Part shown: positions 37,181-45,786 of the stretch, piece after piece
Layout: each line of letters begins with the position of its first letter
Position numbering within the stretch: the first letter of the stretch is position 1
NCBI RefSeq assembly: GCF_014836845.1
Contig: NZ_JACSQA010000007.1
Location: 1 to 64,000 of the forward strand
From: Ureibacillus galli
Lineage (GTDB): Bacteria > Bacillota > Bacilli > Bacillales_A > Planococcaceae
Reading direction: 5' to 3'
Length of the DNA: 64,000 nt
Position numbers and translations under genes: made by a program
Notes under the pieces: model-generated
Seen by the model: the letters and a program-made list of their open reading frames with translations, nothing else
Databases searched by the model: none
What the model was told of the DNA's origin: nothing

Positions 37181-38017
37181 TTATGCTTCTTTCTTCTCTT
37201 TTGTTTTTCGTTTCCTAGTGACGGTTTTCTTTTTCGTTGGAGATGTTTTATCAAGGGATGCTTGAAGAGCTGACATTAAGTCAGTCATATCGGAAGGAAT
37301 AACCGTTTCCTTTTCCGTAGCTGAAACAGTAGCCTCGCCATTTTTCTTTTGTTCAATTAATTCCAATAAAGCGGTACGATAATCATCGCTATATTTTTCT
37401 GGTTCAAACTTTGCTGTTAGTTGCTCGATTAACAACAATGCTGTATCCAGTTCTTTTTCTGCTATCTTATCTTCACTTGGTATGTTCGGAACTTCTGCTA
37501 CACTACGAACTTCATCGGGAAAATGAATCGTTTCCATCAATAACGTTTCGCCGTAAACACGAACAATGGCCAGTTGTTCCTTCGAACGAATTGTAATTTT
37601 CGCCACTCCAATTTTACCTGAATCACTTAGTGCTTTTCTTAATAACGCATAAGCTTTTCCTCCTCCACTATCAGGCGCCATAAAATAGCTGCGTTCGAAG
37701 TATATTGGATCAATTTCATCTAATTTGACAAACTCGATAATTTCTACTGATTTATCTTCATTTTCTTTCCGAAGCTTTTCCAATTCCTCATCATCTAACA
37801 CAACAAATTTATTTTTAGAGTACTCATAAGCTTTTACAATTTCTTCACTCTTGATTTCCTTCTCGCATACGGGACAAACCTTTTGATAACTAATAGGACT
37901 ATGACATTCCTTATGCAGTTGGCGTAATTTAATATCTTTATTTTCAGTTGCTGCATGAAGCTTTACAGGGATATTAACTAATCCAAAGCTAATACTCCCT
38001 TTCCAAACAGTATGCAT
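37181..38017 (-). CDS. ku: Non-homologous end joining protein Ku
   Basis: 278-aa bacterial Ku, which binds DNA ends and recruits LigD. The N-terminus MHTVWKGSISFGLVNIPVKL and the zinc-like CHSPISYQKVCPVCE block are typical, and the C-terminus is a lysine-rich tail (TKKKTVTRKRKTKEKK). A GTG three codons earlier is in frame but overlaps the AGGTG site, so ATG 38017 is preferred. It is divergent from ligD, with about 100 bases between them. Confidence 0.96.
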   Translation of the reverse strand: MHTVWKGSISFGLVNIPVKLHAATENKDIKLRQLHKECHSPISYQKVCPVCEKEIKSEEIVKAYEYSKNKFVVLDDEELEKLRKENEDKSVEIIEFVKLDEIDPIYFERSYFMAPDSGGGKAYALLRKALSDSGKIGVAKITIRSKEQLAIVRVYGETLLMETIHFPDEVRSVAEVPNIPSEDKIAEKELDTALLLIEQLTAKFEPEKYSDDYRTALLELIEQKKNGEATVSATEKETVIPSDMTDLMSALQASLDKTSPTKKKTVTRKRKTKEKKEA

Positions 38018-38121
38018 TCTTTTCACCTGCTTTTTTGCTTATTATGTTGAGAACATCGCTTTTCTATGTATAACCAAATCATTTAATCAAAAACTATAGG
38101 AAAAAAAAAGAGGTTTTATCG

Positions 38122-39963
38122 ATGAAACCGATGCTATTAACTCCCGTTGAATCTGTCCCTGACAGTAAAGACTGGTTGCATGAAACCAAGTATGATGGTT
38201 TTCGATGTATTTTGGAGTGGCGTGAAGATGGCCCAATTTTAATGAGCCGAAACGAAAAAGAATTAACAACCTATTTCCCTGAAATTATCGACTATTGCAA
38301 TGTAGTAAAAGAACAAGTTGCTCCTTACTTACCGCTTACTTTAGACGGTGAACTCGTATACTTAGTCAATAACTACAAAAGTGATTTTTCAACTGTACAA
38401 TCTAGAGGGAAAACCCGAACTAATAAAACGATCATCGAAGCGAGCGAGAGATTTCCTTGTAATCTCATCGTCTTTGATTTACTTCAATATGAAGGAAAAG
38501 ATATTTCTTTGTTACCTCTGTTGGAAAGAAAAAAGATTTTAACTGAGTTATTTCAAAGGGCAAAATTATTAACTAAACCGTCTTATATACAAAAAGGAAT
38601 ACTCCAATTAATAGACGTTTACGACGATAAAGAGGAACTTGTCGAAAACATACGACAATATAACGGTGAAGGAATCATTGCCAAAAAAACAACGAGTGTT
38701 TGGGAAAGTGGAAAGCGTTCTTCCCTTTGGTTAAAGGAAAAGAATTGGCGGATTGTAACAGTTATTTTAACTCTTTTTGATCAAACAAACGGCTTTTTTA
38801 ATGGAGCCGTTTATCATAATGAAAAATTAGAAGAAATTACAACTTTTCGCCATGGACTTACCGATGAGGAATTTCAAACATTGGCACGCTTTTTTCAAGG
38901 AAAGGGAAACCAAATTTCTTCAACAACTTGGCAACTTCCCCCATCCATCTGTGTCAATATTGCCTGCATTGATTTCGATGGTAGGAAACTAAGAGAACCG
39001 CGCTTTCATTCCTTTCGTTTTGATGCAGACCCTTCTGAGATTAACTGGAGAAATATGCTGCGTCAGCTCAATCCGATACCTGAAAAAGTTGAAATTACCC
39101 ATCCTGACAAACCCATTTTCCCTGCTATTCGTTTCCTAAAGGATGACTTTATTTATTACCTCCAACAAGTGGCACCACATATTTTACCCTTTTTAAATAA
39201 TCGTTTATTAACGTCCATTCGGTTTCCCCACGGTGTTCCAGGGGAAAGTTTTTACCAAAAAAATGCACCAGATTATGCACCGGATTTTATTGAGACAAAA
39301 TTAGAAGATGATATCCACTATATCCTTTGCAATAGTTTAAATACTTTACTATGGTTAGGAAATCAACTCGCTCTCGAATTCCATATTCCGTTTAAAACGA
39401 TTGATACATTGTGTCCAACAGAAATTGTTTTCGACTTAGATCCCCCTTCTGTTGATGAATTTTCATTGGCTGTTGAAGCCGCCCAACAAATGAAGGCGAT
39501 TTTTGATAAATTCCATTTAACTTCCTTTATTAAAACGTCTGGAGGGAAAGGGCTACAAATCTATATTCCATTGCCAAAGGATACCTTTACCTTTGATGAA
39601 ACAAGAATCTTCACAGAGTTTGTTTGCAAATTTTTAGTCCAACAAAACCCTAAATGGTTCACAATTGAAAGAATGAAAAAGAATCGTGGGAATAAATTAT
39701 ATTTGGACTACATCCAGCATGCAGAAGGGAAAACAATTATAAGCCCTTATTCTTCTAGAGGAAATGAGAAGGGTTTAATTGCCACACCTCTTCAGTGGCA
39801 CGAAGTAAATCGTCAGTTACATCCTAGCCAGTTCCCAATTCCTGTTGTATTAGATAGATTGAAAACGATTGGGGATCCTTTTAAAGATTTTTTCCAAGTA
39901 GGACAACACCAACCATTTCAGCCAGTACTTCAAACATTAAAGGAAATAACGAAAAAGAAATAA
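38122..39963 (+). CDS. ligD: ATP-dependent DNA ligase LigD (ligase-polymerase)
   Basis: 613 aa. The N-terminal ligase domain has the nucleotidyl-lysine motif ETKYDGFR (K23) and EGIIAKK; the C-terminal primase-like polymerase domain starts near ITHPDKPIFP (about residue 325) and contains FDLDPP and SGGKGLQIYIPL. The 3'-phosphoesterase domain found in Pseudomonas LigD is missing, as usual in Bacillus. With Ku it repairs double-strand breaks, notably in germinating spores. Confidence 0.95.
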   Translation: MKPMLLTPVESVPDSKDWLHETKYDGFRCILEWREDGPILMSRNEKELTTYFPEIIDYCNVVKEQVAPYLPLTLDGELVYLVNNYKSDFSTVQSRGKTRTNKTIIEASERFPCNLIVFDLLQYEGKDISLLPLLERKKILTELFQRAKLLTKPSYIQKGILQLIDVYDDKEELVENIRQYNGEGIIAKKTTSVWESGKRSSLWLKEKNWRIVTVILTLFDQTNGFFNGAVYHNEKLEEITTFRHGLTDEEFQTLARFFQGKGNQISSTTWQLPPSICVNIACIDFDGRKLREPRFHSFRFDADPSEINWRNMLRQLNPIPEKVEITHPDKPIFPAIRFLKDDFIYYLQQVAPHILPFLNNRLLTSIRFPHGVPGESFYQKNAPDYAPDFIETKLEDDIHYILCNSLNTLLWLGNQLALEFHIPFKTIDTLCPTEIVFDLDPPSVDEFSLAVEAAQQMKAIFDKFHLTSFIKTSGGKGLQIYIPLPKDTFTFDETRIFTEFVCKFLVQQNPKWFTIERMKKNRGNKLYLDYIQHAEGKTIISPYSSRGNEKGLIATPLQWHEVNRQLHPSQFPIPVVLDRLKTIGDPFKDFFQVGQHQPFQPVLQTLKEITKKK

Positions 39964-39988
39964 ACCTCCATCATTTGATGGAGGTTTT
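39963..39988 (+). terminator. Intrinsic terminator after ligD
   Basis: AACCTCCATC/GATGGAGGTT stem with an ATTT loop and T-run, directly at the ligD stop. The A-rich start also suits the convergent ctaG-like gene. Confidence 0.85.
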
Positions 39989-39999
39989 TAAGTTAACGT

Positions 40000-40785
40000 T
40001 CACGTTTGGACTGTTTTTCTTCCAAGACGATTTTTAAAATATTGATAACATAAAACAATAACAATAATTAAGTCAACAGCGTCTCCACTGTAGTACATGA
40101 ACATTCCGCCTGCCTGTGCATCCATCAACTCTACTCCTGCTGGTGGATGTGCGTAAATCCATTTCGATAATATGTTATGAGCTGCCATTGCTAGTATTAA
40201 CATCGTTGAACGCAAAAAGAAACTTGTACGATGGGGTGTTGGATCAATATAAATCATCGAGACGGTAAATACATAACCCGCTAAAAAAACATGTAAATGG
40301 ACTAGTATATAAAGTAAGAATACCGAATGCATAGCTGAATATAGCTCCGTCGTATATAAAACCCAAAGCCCGCCTAAGTTTAAAATCGTTGCTAAAATAG
40401 GATGGGTAATCCATTGTACATAACGACTTTTTAAAAACTTTGCTATTCCCCTTGCTATTTTTACCGGTGCTGTTCTTAATACTAGTCTCATTGGTGATGC
40501 GAATACTAATAGTAGTGGACCTAACATACCGAGGAGCAGGTGGGTAAACATATGGGCTTGAAAACTTGAGTGGGCTTTTTCGGCAATGGGCCCGAAACAC
40601 GCTAAAGCAATGCTACTTATACCTGTAATCCAACAAAGAGTACGGTAAACTGGCCACTTCCTATATTTTTTATTGGAATAAATAACGGCAACGATATATA
40701 AAACAATTAGCAAGACAAAAGGCATACTAAGAGATAACCATTCGAAGGTAGAAGTTGATTCATTCATTCCTCCATGATGATGCAC
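40000..40785 (-). CDS. Cytochrome c oxidase assembly factor CtaG-like
   Basis: 261-aa membrane protein of the CtaG/DUF1404-type caa3 oxidase family with seven or so helices. Histidines expected for copper handling are seen in HMFTHLLLGMLGP and HLHVFLAGYVF. The N-terminus MHHHGGMNES starts at GTG, one base overlapping the upstream gene. No cta oxidase genes are present in the window. Confidence 0.85.
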   Translation of the reverse strand: MHHHGGMNESTSTFEWLSLSMPFVLLIVLYIVAVIYSNKKYRKWPVYRTLCWITGISSIALACFGPIAEKAHSSFQAHMFTHLLLGMLGPLLLVFASPMRLVLRTAPVKIARGIAKFLKSRYVQWITHPILATILNLGGLWVLYTTELYSAMHSVFLLYILVHLHVFLAGYVFTVSMIYIDPTPHRTSFFLRSTMLILAMAAHNILSKWIYAHPPAGVELMDAQAGGMFMYYSGDAVDLIIVIVLCYQYFKNRLGRKTVQT

Positions 40786-41270
40786 TACACGTCACCTATC
40801 TTTTTTAATGGAGAAGGTGTTTTTTTCTTTTTTAGTAAAATGAGACCGACGATAATCATTAACGCGGCTAATACATTCCACACAACATCGTAATAAAAAA
40901 TATCAACGTTATATCGGATTTGGTGAATTCGCATCATTTTATGTTGAATAATGCCATCATATAAATTAAATGTACCTCCTCCTACGTAAACGGCACCCAT
41001 CCATCTTTTAAAATTCCATACTTTTCTTTTCCGTAGATCCGCTACCATAAAAAGGGCCACAACCGTTGCAAACCAACTAAATGCATGAAACAGACCATCA
41101 GATATTAGCCCTACATTTGTGGTCGATAAATCATAAAAATGATGCCAATGTAATAATTGATGGAAAACTACTTCATCGATAAAGGCAACCATTCCTAACC
41201 CAAATAAAATACCTGACCAAAAATTAAAAGGTTCATCATAATTACTTTTTCTTCTTTCCAATCCATTCAC
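40785..41270 (-). CDS. DUF2243 membrane protein
   Basis: 161 aa with four hydrophobic helices; family blocks FWSGILFGLGMVAFIDE and DGLFHAFSW are clear. It overlaps the CtaG-like gene by one base, an association often seen in Bacillales. Function unknown, possibly related to oxidase assembly. Confidence 0.85.
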   Translation of the reverse strand: MNGLERRKSNYDEPFNFWSGILFGLGMVAFIDEVVFHQLLHWHHFYDLSTTNVGLISDGLFHAFSWFATVVALFMVADLRKRKVWNFKRWMGAVYVGGGTFNLYDGIIQHKMMRIHQIRYNVDIFYYDVVWNVLAALMIIVGLILLKKKKTPSPLKKIGDV

Positions 41271-41342
41271 CCTTAACTCGTTTTCTGTACACTCATTTTA
41301 TCCATCCTTTATAAAAGCTATAAGTTTATGGTGGAAAGAGAA

Positions 41343-41381
41343 AAAGTAGGAGTCCTCTTTGCAAAGAGTTCTCCTACTTTA
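41343..41381 (-). terminator. Intrinsic terminator after czcD
   Basis: Minus strand AAAGTAGGAG/CTCCTACTTT with inner CTCTTTGCAAAGAG and T-run, adjacent to the czcD stop. Confidence 0.88.
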
Positions 41382-42335
41382 TTAATGATGATGATGGATT
41401 GTTTCTTGGTCATTTTGGCAACAGAGAATCGAATTGTCATGGGCATGTTGTTCATCTTCTATTTGTACGGTAATGTGGCCAATTCCTAAATGGGCCAGAT
41501 CATGTTCAATAGTTCTTAATAAACTTTGACTTTCTTGGAGTGTCATTGTCCCATCAACTACCGCATGACATGAGAGTGCATTTTGACCGCTTGTAATACA
41601 CCAGACGTGTAAATCATGAATGTCTACTATACCTGGTTTACTTTTAAACACCTGAATAATATGATCCATTTCAATGTTACTCGGAGCTCCTTCCATTAGT
41701 ACATGGATAGCATCTTTTGTCACCCTGAAACCACTTATTAGGACAATAATGGCTACGATGACACTAGCAAGAGGGTCTGCCCATCCCCAATCGAATAACA
41801 TGATCACTAATGCAGCGATAATAGCTCCTACAGAACCTAACATATCACCAATGACGTGTAAAAAAGCAGCACGTATATTTAAATTTTCCTTTGTATCACC
41901 ACCGCGCAGTAATATCCAAGCAACTAAAATATTGACTAGCAACCCTATAATCGCAATAATAAGCATCCCTGAAGATGCAACAGCGGGTGGATTAGAGAAA
42001 CGTTGAAATGCTTCATAAATAATTAATAGTGAAATAAAGATTAAAGCTACACCGTTTAATACGGCAGCTAATATTTCCATTCGTTTATAACCATATGTTT
42101 TACTATAACTAGCTACTTTTTCGCCAAACTTAAAAGCAAGCGCCCCTATACCTAAAGAAACAGCATCGCTTAACATATGTCCTGCATCTGAAAGCAAAGC
42201 TAAACTATTTGTTAGTATTCCTCCAATGACTTCTATAAGCATAAACGCTGTTATTATGACAAACCCAATTGTTAACGTTTTTTTATTTGCACCATGGGTA
42301 TGGCTATGGTGCGCATGGTCATGTCCGTGTCCCAA
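41382..42335 (-). CDS. czcD: Cation diffusion facilitator, Zn/Cd efflux (CzcD-like)
   Basis: 317-aa CDF exporter with six helices and His-rich ends (GHGHDHAHHSHTHG at the N-terminus, HHHH at the C-terminus). Metal-site motifs HMLSDAVSL and HVIGDMLGS match the HxxxD pairs of the family. The longest reading begins 12 residues earlier, but a TTG at 42335 has a strong AAAGGAGG seven bases before it and gives the usual MGHGHDH start. It follows the ArsR-type gene, as in czrA-czcD operons. Confidence 0.9.
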   Translation of the reverse strand: MGHGHDHAHHSHTHGANKKTLTIGFVIITAFMLIEVIGGILTNSLALLSDAGHMLSDAVSLGIGALAFKFGEKVASYSKTYGYKRMEILAAVLNGVALIFISLLIIYEAFQRFSNPPAVASSGMLIIAIIGLLVNILVAWILLRGGDTKENLNIRAAFLHVIGDMLGSVGAIIAALVIMLFDWGWADPLASVIVAIIVLISGFRVTKDAIHVLMEGAPSNIEMDHIIQVFKSKPGIVDIHDLHVWCITSGQNALSCHAVVDGTMTLQESQSLLRTIEHDLAHLGIGHITVQIEDEQHAHDNSILCCQNDQETIHHHH

Positions 42336-42417
42336 TGGAATGCCTCCTTTAAAATTATTGAATATGTTCAATGAAAGATTGTATTACCTTACTCAAAAAC
42401 AAAAATCGGTCTTAACA

Positions 42418-42729
42418 TTAACTATGAATAGAATGCTCAATTGTTTGCTTTAACATATCCATTACATGCTCATCGTCATAAGAATAAAATAAAGTTGTAC
42501 CTTCTCTTCGATATTTTACTAATCGTAAATTTTTTAAGAAACGTAATTGATGGGATACCGTTGACTGTCTTAAATTTAAAGCGTCAGCAATTTCATTAAC
42601 CGAATGTTCCCTTGAAAATAAAAGATTTAAAATTCGAATACGAGTAGGATCACTTAGTGCTTTGAATGTTTGTGAAACAAGAAATAATGTTTCTTCATCT
42701 AATTCTTGATGATTAATGAATTCCCCCAT
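42418..42729 (-). CDS. czrA: ArsR/SmtB metal-sensing repressor (CzrA-like)
   Basis: 103 aa winged-helix repressor: [39 protein letters not shown] recognition helix, and a C-terminal alpha5 with [19 protein letters not shown] whose Asp and His residues match the zinc site of CzrA. It precedes czcD with an 82-base gap and has an ATATGA-N8-TCATAT operator upstream, so zinc or cobalt induction of both genes is expected. Confidence 0.9.
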   Translation of the reverse strand: MGEFINHQELDEETLFLVSQTFKALSDPTRIRILNLLFSREHSVNEIADALNLRQSTVSHQLRFLKNLRLVKYRREGTTLFYSYDDEHVMDMLKQTIEHSIHS

Positions 42730-42751
42730 TGTTTTCCATCCCCCTCACTAT

Positions 42752-42771
42752 ATATGATTATATATTCATAT
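42752..42771. promoter_or_regulatory. CzrA-type operator
   Basis: ATATGA-N8-TCATAT inverted repeat 23 bases upstream of czrA, close to the known ArsR-family operator form with TTCATA arms. Confidence 0.6.
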
Positions 42772-42818
42772 ATTCATTTTATTCGAAATGCTACCCGAAT
42801 GTCCATTACTTTTCCATA

Positions 42819-42862
42819 AAAAAAGGAATTTCTCATAAGCAGTGCCTTATGATAATTCCTCA
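42819..42862 (-). terminator. Intrinsic terminator (second) after sleL
   Basis: Minus strand GGAATT..CATAAG/CTTATG..AATTCC stem followed by seven Ts. Confidence 0.8.
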
Positions 42863-42888
42863 TTAGTCATTCGTTTATTTTCAACATA

Positions 42889-42926
42889 AATAATAAGCAG
42901 TCTTTTTACTTTAAGACTGCTCAAAT
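42889..42926 (-). terminator. Hairpin (first) after sleL
   Basis: Minus strand GCAGTCTT/AAGACTGC stem with a T-rich but interrupted tail, 31 bases past the sleL stop. Confidence 0.55.
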
Positions 42927-42956
42927 GATCATATTTCATTTATCTATTTAACTAAT

Positions 42957-44255
42957 TTATTCCGTCTGTCTTTTTACAACATTGAAGTTTTCTTCAATAA
43001 GTAACCAATTTTGCGGGAAAGCAAAACCTAGTTTCCAATAACTTATTCCTCTTAAGTTTAACCGTTTCATTAAATTAAACTTTGCCTGAATCGACCTAGC
43101 ATCTTCAAACCATACTTTATGGGCACTTCCTTCATCATCCACATAATTAAAATGTGGTGCCTGGGCTGTATAATCAAATTGAATAACAACATTATGATCT
43201 CTTGCTAACTCCACCGCTCTTTGTGGACTAACTGCCCGGGCGTACTCCCCACCTTCAACAAAAGGAAGTGTCCAGTCATATCCATATAAATTTTGACCCA
43301 TCATAATTTTGTTTGCCGGCATTTCCGTTAATGCATAGTTTATGACTCGTTCCACTTCATTAATCGGTGATACTGCCATTGGTGGACCGCCTGAATAACC
43401 CCATTCATATGTCATGAGTACAACAAAATCAACAATTTCCCCATGGGCCCTATAATCATGGGCTTCATACCATTGTCCTGTCTGTTCGGCACTCGTTTTC
43501 GGTGCCAAAGCCGTCGAGATTAAAAAGCCTTCCCCACGTAAATAATCTGCTGCTCTTCTTAAAAAGTTGTTATACGCTTCCCGTTGATCGGCTGGTAAAA
43601 ATTCAAAATCAAAATGAATATCTGTAACACGGCCAATTCTTCTTGCTTCTTCGACGATGTTTTCTAATAATACTTCTTGAACTGCCGTACTTTGTAAAAT
43701 GGCCCTTCCTAACTCACCACTAAATTGACCATTTTCTAAATTCGATACAACCATCATTAACGAAGCATTACCTGCTTCTGCAATTTCAGGAAGTCCTTCT
43801 GTAGGAATAGGATCAAGACTACCATCTCTTCTAGCTTCAAAGCTAAAAGGAGCTAAGTATGTTAACTGCCGTACAACATTTCTTGCTTCCGTTAACAATT
43901 CCTCGCTAATCGTTTCACCAGTTGGTTCAATATAAATATTCACTTCTGCATTTCGCCTTTGCATTGGCGGAACATATAACCGCATTCCAACATATAAAGG
44001 TGTATTAACATTAATTCCATTGACTTGCGCAAGGGTTTCCACACTTAAACCGAACCGTTGAGAAATAGCGTACAATGTATCGCCTTGTTGCACCCAATAA
44101 AAGCTACCATAGATTGGAATAACTAACGCTTGACCGACGACTAAACGTTCTGGGTCTTCAATTTGGTTTGCTTCGATAATATTTTGTGTCGTAGAGTTAT
44201 AAGCTTGTGCGATTCCCCATAACGATTGACCCGGCTGGACAACATGTATTTGAAT
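42957..44255 (-). CDS. Spore cortex-type glycosidase, LysM plus GH18 (SleL/YaaH-like), apparent ATT start
   Basis: 432 aa: two N-terminal LysM domains (residues about 2-48 and 52-96; QPGQSLWGIAQAYN and QQGDTLYAISQRFG) and a GH18 domain with the DFDFEFL-type acid motif, as in SleL/YaaH, which degrades spore cortex during germination. The first ATG (44093) would cut off the first LysM domain. The frame stays open upstream to a TGA, and the only good start is ATT at 44255 with GGGAGG seven bases before it. ATT is very rare, so a base error or mutation is the alternative. Confidence 0.85.
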   Translation of the reverse strand: MQIHVVQPGQSLWGIAQAYNSTTQNIIEANQIEDPERLVVGQALVIPIYGSFYWVQQGDTLYAISQRFGLSVETLAQVNGINVNTPLYVGMRLYVPPMQRRNAEVNIYIEPTGETISEELLTEARNVVRQLTYLAPFSFEARRDGSLDPIPTEGLPEIAEAGNASLMMVVSNLENGQFSGELGRAILQSTAVQEVLLENIVEEARRIGRVTDIHFDFEFLPADQREAYNNFLRRAADYLRGEGFLISTALAPKTSAEQTGQWYEAHDYRAHGEIVDFVVLMTYEWGYSGGPPMAVSPINEVERVINYALTEMPANKIMMGQNLYGYDWTLPFVEGGEYARAVSPQRAVELARDHNVVIQFDYTAQAPHFNYVDDEGSAHKVWFEDARSIQAKFNLMKRLNLRGISYWKLGFAFPQNWLLIEENFNVVKRQTE

Positions 44256-44340
44256 CTTGTTTCCTCCCTTTATCGTTCATGGTAATTACACCTAATATTT
44301 TATGTATCTATTAGTCTTATCATAACAATTCTATTAAATA

Positions 44341-44384
44341 AAAAAATTCCTACTCATATGCCGAAGCATACGAGTAGGAATTCA
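44341..44384 (-). terminator. Intrinsic terminator after EAL gene
   Basis: Minus strand AATTCCTACTC/GAGTAGGAATT with an inner stem around CTTCGG and six Ts, abutting the stop. Confidence 0.9.
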
Positions 44385-45596
44385 TTAATTTACAATGTTA
44401 TGCTCGTAAAGATAATCATATGTCAAATCGACAAATAAATATTCATGTTCATTTAATGCCATCGAATAAGTGCGCGTAAGCTCACCCGTTGCGATATCAC
44501 TGTAGATGTCCGAAAGTTCACCTTTCACATCATTGCGTAGCTTAATAATGTTAAATAAAAAATACGGACGCCAGCTCCAGTTTTTACCGATTGCCTGTTC
44601 CTCTACGTTCCAATTGCCATTTTTGCGAACGATATTAGGCGATATTTGGAATCCCTCTTCATTGCAAATATAAAACCGGAACGCATAGTTTTCTAATTGC
44701 TTTGCTAATTGTAAAAGTTTATCAACATCTTTACCATCTGGTTTTGTATACTCAACAATGTTCGCAATTGTTTTTTGTAACTTCTTCATTTCCTCATATT
44801 TTACTTCTAACAGTCTTTTTTCTGTAGAAATAAATTGTTTACATTCATTGCGAAATCTTTCCTTCAATGTATCCTTTGGAAGGAATTGATTTGAAGGTTG
44901 TTGTAAATAAACTCCTTTAAAATAACGTGCGCCGTTTTTCCAAGCATGATGCAATTGATAATCCGTTTGGATATTATCAAACATAAGTGTTGCACCAATT
45001 TTAACAGCTAATGATTGAATTGTCGTAAAGACATGGTTTTGTGCACCCCATGCATTGTAGTTTAATTGACTTACGTTTATTTTTAATACGGCAGGCTCTA
45101 ACATGAGAATTTGATCCAAATTACTATCTGAGCCGATGCTATCTAATGCGACTTTCACTCCGTAAGTTTTTATATATCGAATTGGATGTTGCAGTTGCTC
45201 AAATTCACCGTTAAATTTATGTTCCGGGATAACCAAATAAATATAAGGTAATAAACTTTCTTCCATTTGATCTTTTAACAATTGAAAATAGCCTTCTCCG
45301 AAATCTTCCATGAATAAATTTGGGTTACATGGGAGATAAAGTCCAACCTGTTTTGTTGTTACTTCTTCTTTAGCTAATACCATCGCTTTCTTAATTAAAA
45401 AATGCTCTACTTCATTGCGAATATCTATTGGTATTGATTCATCATATGTAAAGTCAACAACGTTCAACATTTCTTCCCCATCGGTAAATTGCCCAATTAC
45501 TTCATACGCTACGATTACATGTTCATCAGCGCTGTAGATTGGTTCAAATAAAACGTTGATTTCGTCTAATCTTTCTAGAAAATCAAGAACATCCAT
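44385..45596 (-). CDS. Degenerate EAL domain protein (YkuI-like)
   Basis: 403 aa: an EAL domain (residues about 1-245) followed by a helical linker and a PAS-like C-terminal domain, the layout of YkuI. The EAL motif reads EVIGQ, and other catalytic positions are altered (LDSIGSDSNLDQI, FDNIQTDYQ), so it probably binds c-di-GMP without hydrolysing it. GTG five codons earlier overlaps the GGGGG site; ATG 45596 is the better start. It lies next to a GGDEF gene. Confidence 0.82.
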   Translation of the reverse strand: MDVLDFLERLDEINVLFEPIYSADEHVIVAYEVIGQFTDGEEMLNVVDFTYDESIPIDIRNEVEHFLIKKAMVLAKEEVTTKQVGLYLPCNPNLFMEDFGEGYFQLLKDQMEESLLPYIYLVIPEHKFNGEFEQLQHPIRYIKTYGVKVALDSIGSDSNLDQILMLEPAVLKINVSQLNYNAWGAQNHVFTTIQSLAVKIGATLMFDNIQTDYQLHHAWKNGARYFKGVYLQQPSNQFLPKDTLKERFRNECKQFISTEKRLLEVKYEEMKKLQKTIANIVEYTKPDGKDVDKLLQLAKQLENYAFRFYICNEEGFQISPNIVRKNGNWNVEEQAIGKNWSWRPYFLFNIIKLRNDVKGELSDIYSDIATGELTRTYSMALNEHEYLFVDLTYDYLYEHNIVN

Positions 45597-45690
45597 CCGC
45601 AAAACCCCCACACATAATTAATAACACACCACTTACATCCATTATACACAAAAACAGATGTTAAAAAAGCTGACACGCAGAAAACGAAAA

Positions 45691-45726
45691 TAAAAAAAGA
45701 ACACACTTATTCTAGTGTATTCTTTA
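45691..45726 (-). terminator. Intrinsic terminator after GGDEF gene
   Basis: Minus strand AAGAATACACT/AGTGTGTTCTT stem followed by seven Ts. Confidence 0.85.
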
Positions 45727-45786
45727 AAAGGTGGTTTCAAAACAAGTATTAATAGTGAATAACAATGGGAATGTCTTCTTTATAGA

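Noticed and set aside
44093-44255. Start of the SleL-like protein at the first ATG (44093)
   Set aside because: It would remove a complete LysM domain and has no ribosome-binding site, whereas the ATT at 44255 does.
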